A stretch of DNA of 64,000 nucleotides from the NCBI GenBank assembly GCA_018716725.1, contig DVJP01000077.1:47605-111604 (forward strand), given 5' to 3'. The position numbers and the translations under genes are program-made. Under the pieces are notes generated by a model that saw only the letters and a program-made list of their open reading frames with translations, was not told the origin of the DNA and made no database searches. The number at the start of each line of letters is the position of its first letter. Position 1 is the stretch's first letter. Shown in pieces: positions 59,458 through 64,000 of this stretch. This DNA comes from Candidatus Merdivicinus excrementipullorum (GTDB taxonomy: Bacteria; Bacillota; Clostridia; Oscillospirales; Ruminococcaceae).

Positions 59458-59889
59458 ATGGCAGTTTTAAACTTGGAACAAATCAAAGAGATTATCCCCC
59501 ACCGCGACCCCTTCCTGCTGATCGACGAGGTGGTGGAACTGGAGCCTGGCGTCCGGGCGGTAGCGAAAAAATACTTAAAGCCCGATGAAACCTGGTTCAA
59601 GGGCCATTTCCCCCAGGAACCGGTGCAGCCCGGCGTTCTGACTATTGAAATGCTGGCCCAGACCGGCGCGGTGTGCGCCCTCTGCCTGCCGGAAAATAAG
59701 GGGAAAATCGCCTTTTTTGCCGGCATTGACAAGGCCCGTTTCCGGGGCAAGGCCGGCCCCGGGGACACCTTGACCCTTTCTGTAGAAGTCATCAAGACCG
59801 CCCACGGCGTCAGCTTCTGCAAGGGTGTGGCTACGGTGGACGGCCGGAAAATCGCCACTGCGGAATTTTCCTCGGTACTGGGGGATTAA
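59458..59889 (+). CDS. fabZ: 3-hydroxyacyl-ACP dehydratase
   Basis: 143 residues. Hot-dog fold: IIPHRDPFLLIDEVVELEPG, catalytic His in WFKGHFPQEPVQPGVLTIE (followed by the catalytic Glu in the same helix), and FFAGIDKARFRGKAGPGD. It dehydrates 3-hydroxyacyl-ACP. AAAGGGG precedes the ATG; 6 bp before accC. Confidence 0.95.
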   Translation: MAVLNLEQIKEIIPHRDPFLLIDEVVELEPGVRAVAKKYLKPDETWFKGHFPQEPVQPGVLTIEMLAQTGAVCALCLPENKGKIAFFAGIDKARFRGKAGPGDTLTLSVEVIKTAHGVSFCKGVATVDGRKIATAEFSSVLGD

Positions 59890-59895
59890 CAGAGT

Positions 59896-61251
59896 ATGTT
59901 TCATAAAATTCTGATTGCCAACCGCGGGGAAATTGCGGTGCGGATTATAAGGGCCTGCCGGGAAATGGGCATCTCCACAGTGGCCGTATTTTCCGAGGCG
60001 GACCGTTCCGCCCTTCACGCCCAGATTGCCGACGAGGCCATCTGCATCGGCCCCGCAAAAACCGCGGACAGCTACTTGAACGTAAAAGCCATTCTGGCGG
60101 CCTGCGAGCTGACCGGGGCGGAAGCCGTCCATCCCGGCTTTGGGTTCCTGTCGGAAAACGCAAACTTCGCCCGGATGTGCGAAAAATGCGGCATCACCTT
60201 CATCGGGCCGCCTCCCTCCGCCATGGACCGCATGGGGGACAAGGCGGTGGCCAAGGCAACCATGAAGGCCGCCGGCGTGCCGGTGGTGCCCGGTTCTGAC
60301 GGGGAGATTTCCTCCCTGGAGGAAGCCAAGGCCATTGCGGCGGAAATCGGCTACCCGGTCATGGTCAAAGCCTCCGCAGGCGGCGGCGGCCGGGGCATCC
60401 GGCGGGTGGAGGACGAAGCCCAGCTGGAAAGCGCCATCCTCACTGCAAAGCAGGAGGCCAAGAGCTTTTTCGGCAACGACGGCATTTACCTGGAAAAATT
60501 TATCGTAGACCCCCGCCATGTGGAAATCCAGATTGTGGCGGACAATTACGGCAACATCGTTCATTTGGGGGAACGGGACTGCTCCTTGCAGCGCCGGAAC
60601 CAGAAAATGATCGAGGAGTGCCCCTGCCCTGTTTTGACCCCTGCTTTGCGGGAGAAAATGGGCGCGGCGGCCGTCAAAGCGGCGGCGGCCTGCGGCTACC
60701 GGAATGTCGGCACCATTGAATTCCTGCTTTCCGGGGAGAACTTCTACTTCATGGAAATGAACACCCGCATCCAGGTGGAGCACCCCATTACGGAGCTGGT
60801 GACGGGCATTGATTTGGTGAAAACCCAGATCCGCATTGCGGCAAAGGAGCCGTTAAAGCTGCGCCAGTCGGACATCCATATGACCGGCCACGCCATTGAG
60901 TGCCGCATCAACGCCGAAAACCCGGCGGAGGACTTCCGCCCCTGCCCCGGCCGCATCGCGGGGCTGCATATGCCCGGCGGCCCGGGAATCCGCATTGATT
61001 CCGCCATGTACCAGGGCTGCGAAATCTCTCCCTGGTACGACTCCATGATCGCCAAGCTTATCGCCTACGCCCCCACCAGAGAAGAAGCCATGATGAAAAT
61101 GAAGTGGGCTTTGGCGGAATTTTTGGTGGAAGGGGTTGACACCAATATAGATTTTCAGTTAAACTTAATTAAAGACGCCGATGTAGAGGCTGCCAACTAC
61201 GATATCGGTTTCCTGGCCCGGCGGAAGGACCTTCTGCCCCGGAAACCTTAA
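59896..61251 (+). CDS. accC: Biotin carboxylase subunit of acetyl-CoA carboxylase
   Basis: 451 residues. N-terminal ILIANRGEIAVRIIRACREMG, ATP-grasp domain with VMVKASAGGGGRGIRRV (Gly loop), HVEIQIVADNYGNIVHLGERDCS, MEMNTRIQVEHPITELVTG (metal Glu and bicarbonate Arg), and the C-terminal ECRINAEN domain. It carboxylates biotin on AccB using ATP and bicarbonate. Confidence 0.96.
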   Translation: MFHKILIANRGEIAVRIIRACREMGISTVAVFSEADRSALHAQIADEAICIGPAKTADSYLNVKAILAACELTGAEAVHPGFGFLSENANFARMCEKCGITFIGPPPSAMDRMGDKAVAKATMKAAGVPVVPGSDGEISSLEEAKAIAAEIGYPVMVKASAGGGGRGIRRVEDEAQLESAILTAKQEAKSFFGNDGIYLEKFIVDPRHVEIQIVADNYGNIVHLGERDCSLQRRNQKMIEECPCPVLTPALREKMGAAAVKAAAACGYRNVGTIEFLLSGENFYFMEMNTRIQVEHPITELVTGIDLVKTQIRIAAKEPLKLRQSDIHMTGHAIECRINAENPAEDFRPCPGRIAGLHMPGGPGIRIDSAMYQGCEISPWYDSMIAKLIAYAPTREEAMMKMKWALAEFLVEGVDTNIDFQLNLIKDADVEAANYDIGFLARRKDLLPRKP

Positions 61252-61288
61252 GCGGCCCAAATTTGACAGAAAGGCTTGAGTAACGTTT

Positions 61289-62167
61289 ATGCTGGAAGAT
61301 CTTTTTAAAGTCGTCAAGTCCCGACTGGACACCGACAGCAAAAGCAGCGGCCCGGTTCGGTCCAAAATCCCCAGCGGGCTTTTGTTCAAATGCCCCCGCT
61401 GCCAGAACGTCATGTTTATGGACGAGTTCCAGTCCGCCATGAAGGTCTGCTCCGCCTGCTCCTACCACGCCCGGATTTCCGCCAGGGAACGGCTGGACAT
61501 TACGGTGGACAAGGACAGCTTCGTGGAATACGACGCCGGGATGTGCTCCAAAAACCCTTTGGATTTCCCGGAATATCAGGAAAAGCTGGAGGCCGCCCAG
61601 GAAGCTACGGGGCTTAAAGACGCGGTTATTACCGGGGAATGCACCATCCGCACCCGGAAATGCGTCATTGTCATTATGGATTCCCATTTTATGATGGCTT
61701 CCATGGGCTCCGTTGTCGGAGAAAAAATCACCCGGGCCTTTGAACGGGCCACGGAAAAACGCCTGCCGGTGGTGCTTTTTGCCGCGTCCGGCGGCGCAAG
61801 GATGCAGGAAGGTATCCTGTCCCTGATGCAGATGGCCAAAACCTCGGCCGCTGTGGCCCGGCATTCCGACGCGGGGCTGCTTTATATTACCGTCCTCACC
61901 GACCCAACCACCGGCGGCGTAACCGCCTCCTTCGCCTCTTTGGGGGACATTATCATCGCCGAGCCTAAGGCCCTCATCGGCTTTGCCGGGCGGCGGGTCA
62001 TTGAAGGGACCATCAAGCAGCGGCTGCCCGACGAGTTCCAGTCGGCGGAATTCCTGCTGGAACACGGGTTTGTGGACATGATTGTCAGCCGGGTGAATAT
62101 GCGGAGGACCATTTCCAAGCTCTTAAAGCTTCATCTCAGCGCAACGGAGGGAGAAAGTCATGAGTGA
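61289..62167 (+). CDS. accD: Acetyl-CoA carboxylase carboxyltransferase beta subunit
   Basis: 292 residues. Zinc ribbon [15 protein letters not shown]...KVCSACSYH (residues 33-54), then crotonase-like core with [42 protein letters not shown] (oxyanion Gly-Gly) and [17 protein letters not shown]. The start at 61289 has a weak, distant site (AAAGG), and translation may depend on the upstream gene. It overlaps accA by 8 bp. Confidence 0.94.
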   Translation: MLEDLFKVVKSRLDTDSKSSGPVRSKIPSGLLFKCPRCQNVMFMDEFQSAMKVCSACSYHARISARERLDITVDKDSFVEYDAGMCSKNPLDFPEYQEKLEAAQEATGLKDAVITGECTIRTRKCVIVIMDSHFMMASMGSVVGEKITRAFERATEKRLPVVLFAASGGARMQEGILSLMQMAKTSAAVARHSDAGLLYITVLTDPTTGGVTASFASLGDIIIAEPKALIGFAGRRVIEGTIKQRLPDEFQSAEFLLEHGFVDMIVSRVNMRRTISKLLKLHLSATEGESHE

Positions 62168-62975
62168 ACTGACCGCATGGGAACGGATCGAGCTGATCCG
62201 CCACAAAAACCGTCCCACTCTCAACGATTACATCCCCCTGATCTTTGATGAGTTTTACGAAATGCACGGCGACCGCTACTTCGGCGACGATCCGGCCATT
62301 ATGGGCGGCATCGGCCGGTTAAACGGCATCCCGGTGACAGTCATCGGCCAGGTAAAGGGGCGGGATTTGGAGGAAAACAAGAAAACCAATTTTGCCTCCC
62401 CCAACCCGGAGGGCTACCGCAAAGCCCTGCGGCTGGCCAAGCAGGCGGAGAAGTTCCACCGGCCGGTGATCTGCTTTATCGACACCCCCGGCGCTTTCTG
62501 CGGCGTGGCGGCGGAGGAACGGGGACAGGGCGAGGCCATTGCCCGGAACCTGTTGGAATTTTCCCGGCTGAAAACCCCCATTGTTTCGGTGGTGCTGGGA
62601 GAAGGCGGCTCCGGCGGAGCCTTGGCCTTAGGGGTGTGCGACGCCCTTTACATGCTGGAAAACGCCGTGTACAGCGCCATTTCCCCCAGAGGCTGCGCCA
62701 GCATCCTTTGGAAGGACGCTTCCAAGGAAAAGGAGGCGGCGGAACAGCTGCACATTACGGCGGAGGATCTGGTATCCTTAGGCGTCTGCGACGGCATCAT
62801 CCCGGAGCCTCCCGGAGGGGCCCATACGGACCACAACCTGATGGCAGAGAATATTGCCGACACGGTTTTGGAAAGTATTCAAAATTTTATGCAAAAAAGT
62901 GTTGCAAATTTGCTGGAAGCACGCTATAATAAATTCAGAAAAATCGGTGAATTTGAAGAATTTGCCAACCAATGA
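62160..62975 (+). CDS. accA: Acetyl-CoA carboxylase carboxyltransferase alpha subunit
   Basis: 271 residues. [20 protein letters not shown] start, [52 protein letters not shown] and [16 protein letters not shown]. Shorter than the E. coli subunit (about 319) because the N-terminal helical part is reduced, as in Firmicutes. It completes the AccBCDA set. Confidence 0.95.
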   Translation: MSELTAWERIELIRHKNRPTLNDYIPLIFDEFYEMHGDRYFGDDPAIMGGIGRLNGIPVTVIGQVKGRDLEENKKTNFASPNPEGYRKALRLAKQAEKFHRPVICFIDTPGAFCGVAAEERGQGEAIARNLLEFSRLKTPIVSVVLGEGGSGGALALGVCDALYMLENAVYSAISPRGCASILWKDASKEKEAAEQLHITAEDLVSLGVCDGIIPEPPGGAHTDHNLMAENIADTVLESIQNFMQKSVANLLEARYNKFRKIGEFEEFANQ

Positions 62976-63043
62976 CCCTGTGGTTATAACCGCGACTGCG
63001 TTATAATAAAAAATTGTCAAATCATTTGAAGGAGGAAAATCTC

Positions 63044-63271
63044 ATGGTATTTGAGAAAGTCCGCGATATTCTTGTTGAACAGCTGGATGTCGAAGAAGAA
63101 AAAGTAAGCATGGAGGCGTCCATCATGGATGACCTGGGTGCGGATTCCCTGGACATCGTTGACCTGGTAATGTCCCTTGAGGACGAGTTCGGCGTGGAAA
63201 TTCCCGATGATCAGGTGGAGAACATCAAGACCGTTGGGGACATCGTGAAATACATTGAGGATAATGCATAA
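63044..63271 (+). CDS. acpP: Acyl carrier protein
   Basis: 75 residues. Phosphopantetheine Ser35 in [18 protein letters not shown], acidic four-helix bundle of normal length. It carries all chain intermediates. The ATG at 63044 follows GAAGGAGG, a stronger site than those of the preceding genes, in line with the high demand for ACP. It is 68 bp from accA; a TATAAT at 63002-63007 may give it its own promoter, though no clear -35 is seen. Ends at a terminator. Confidence 0.97.
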   Translation: MVFEKVRDILVEQLDVEEEKVSMEASIMDDLGADSLDIVDLVMSLEDEFGVEIPDDQVENIKTVGDIVKYIEDNA

Positions 63272-63285
63272 TCAGATGTTTTTCT

Positions 63286-63315
63286 GGGGCAGCCTTTCTT
63301 AAGGCTGTCCCTTTT
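63286..63315 (+). terminator. Terminator of the fab-acc-acpP operon
   Basis: GGGGCAGCCTT pairs with AAGGCTGTCCC (one G-U) around TCTT, followed by TTTT, 15 bp after the acpP stop. Confidence 0.85.
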
Positions 63316-63329
63316 GCATACCGGCTGTA

Positions 63330-63357
63330 ACACATTGGAGGGCCTTCTCATAGTATA
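63330..63357 (+). promoter_or_regulatory. Sigma-K-like promoter of the small cysteine-rich gene
   Basis: AC at 63330-63331, exactly 17 nt, CATAGTATA at 63349-63357. Same form and spacing as the promoter in front of the larger cysteine-rich gene. Confidence 0.65.
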
Positions 63358-63387
63358 GGATACATCAAACAAAGGAGGTTCTCTTCT

Positions 63388-63561
63388 ATGAACTGTTTTG
63401 GCGGAAATAATTTCAGCTGGATTATCATTATCATCCTTCTCCTGATCTGCTGCGGCGGATGCGGAAACAACAGCTGCGGGTGCAGCAACAACTGTGGCTG
63501 CAACAACAACTGCGGCTGCAACAACAATTGCGGCTGTGACAATAGCTGCGGCTGCTGCTAA
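63388..63561 (+). CDS. Small cysteine-rich membrane-anchored protein
   Basis: 57 residues: MNCFGGNNFS, one helix WIIIIILLLI (about 11-20), then tandem CGCNNN units (CGCSNN, CGCNNN, CGCNNN, CGCDNS) ending CGCC. There are 15 Cys. It is like the short high-cysteine proteins of clostridia named 'chorion class high-cysteine HCB protein 13' by automated pipelines. AAAGGAGG lies 8 nt upstream. With the sigma-K-like promoter it may be a spore-surface protein. Function not known. Confidence 0.7.
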   Translation: MNCFGGNNFSWIIIIILLLICCGGCGNNSCGCSNNCGCNNNCGCNNNCGCDNSCGCC

Positions 63562-63633
63562 CTCCCTTTCCCCTGCGGAGGCGGCCTTTAAATGGCTGCC
63601 TCCTACAATTATCCGGGATATTTCGTAAATTGC

Positions 63634-64000
63634 AGGGGCGCGCATTGCAACGGCGTTTTTGTGAAATCGTGGGCGAACCCAGTTCGCCCCTACAATGCGT
63701 TTGCCATTTGATTCTACAAAAACGACGGGGCGTCGAGGACGCCGCCCCCTACAATCTGTTCGGGATGTTTCGTAAAAACGGGGGACGATGCCCACATCGT
63801 CCCCCGTTTTTTACATAACCAAACCGAAAACGTATTGTAGGGGCGGGGTTTCCCCGCCCGCCGGATTTCCCGAAACGTTTTTACATTTTACGCGGGACGG
63901 GAAACCCGTCCCCTACAAACCCATTATCGTTTGATTGTACAAAAACGGCGGGGCGTCGAGGACGCCGCCCCCTACAATCTGTTCGGGATGTTTCGTAAAA
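63634..64000. repeat. Hairpin-repeat block 16 (runs off the right edge)
   Basis: Seven bracketed hairpins in tandem at about 55-60 bp steps: GGGGCGCGCATTGC (partial), GGGCGAACCCAGTTCGCCC, GGGGCGTCGAGGACGCCGCCCC (twice), GGGGGACGATGCCCACATCGTCCCCC, GGGGCGGGGTTTCCCCGCCC and CGGGACGGGAAACCCGTCCC. The unit at 63722-63779 recurs at 63943-64000 together with its CTGTTCGGGATGTTTCGTAAAA linker. Confidence 0.82.

Noticed and set aside
59575..60783. 402-codon open frame on the minus strand opposite accC
   Set aside because: It is the GC-rich antisense shadow of accC and fabZ, composed of low-complexity Gly/His/Arg translation, with no ribosome site or homology.
63634..64000. CRISPR array
   Set aside because: Spacing is regular but the conserved parts are brackets and linkers, the variable parts are perfect palindromes reused elsewhere, and no cas gene is present.

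Overview
The window looks like chromosomal DNA of an anaerobic, spore-forming Firmicute of the class Clostridia, most likely an Oscillospirales/Ruminococcaceae-type gut bacterium. Evidence: a Na+-pump decarboxylase gamma/beta pair, two-subunit iron-sulfur serine dehydratase, FabK-type enoyl reductase, germination amidase CwlD, two cysteine-rich genes behind sigma-K-like promoters, strong AAGGAGG ribosome sites and TTGACA-17-TATAAT promoters. This is inference from gene content; no rRNA gene is present. Apart from the left edge (a partial decarboxylase beta gene) and the right edge (a repeat array), all genes are complete. There is no prophage, transposase or CRISPR array.

Layout. 0-4.4 kb (minus): decarboxylase subunits, an FkbM methyltransferase, and an ECF sigma/anti-sigma/two-membrane-protein operon. 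4.8-9.6 kb: sdaAB-sdaAA, asnS, gldA. 9.7-16.3 kb: GH78 rhamnosidase-like enzyme, LtaS-type phosphoglycerol transferase, and a GntR/YtrA-type regulator with its membrane protein behind a perfect palindromic operator. 16.5-17.5 kb: a small unusual island of three tiny minus-strand genes (two ribbon-helix-helix proteins with visible operators) interleaved with two copies of a promoter-leader-terminator unit on the plus strand. 17.7-26.9 kb: radA, a flavin-barrel protein, GH3, MATE, a URO-D-family protein divergent from an AraC regulator, cwlD. 27-32.2 kb (minus): two lipoprotein esterases, an iron alcohol dehydrogenase and a DUF4405 membrane protein, preceded by a LysR gene and tRNA-Thr. 32.3-40.7 kb (plus): a ThyX-like protein, thymidylate kinase, DUF2156 protein, GNAT, DJ-1, 5-formyl-THF cyclo-ligase, mltG, U32 peptidase. 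40.8-42.7 kb (minus): hydroxyacid dehydrogenase and cysK. 43.2-49.1 kb (plus): tsaE-tsaB-rpiB-upp, pcrA, GT8. 49.1-53.3 kb (minus): split TauE/SafE pair, cysteine-rich protein, MGMT, manA, flavin reductase. 53.8-63.3 kb: the complete type II fatty-acid set, with fabD divergent from fabH-fabK-fabG-fabF-accB-fabZ-accC-accD-accA, then acpP. A second cysteine-rich gene follows.

The most striking non-coding signal is a family of modular hairpin repeats in sixteen intergenic blocks. Conserved brackets (TTGTAGGGG ... CCCCTACAA) and linkers enclose hairpins whose arms differ from copy to copy yet always pair, drawn from a limited set of 'words' used in both orientations. Many such palindromes sit flush against, or contain, the stop codon of the neighbouring gene. 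The blocks never interrupt a gene but in one case (MATE) appear to have supplied the last codons.
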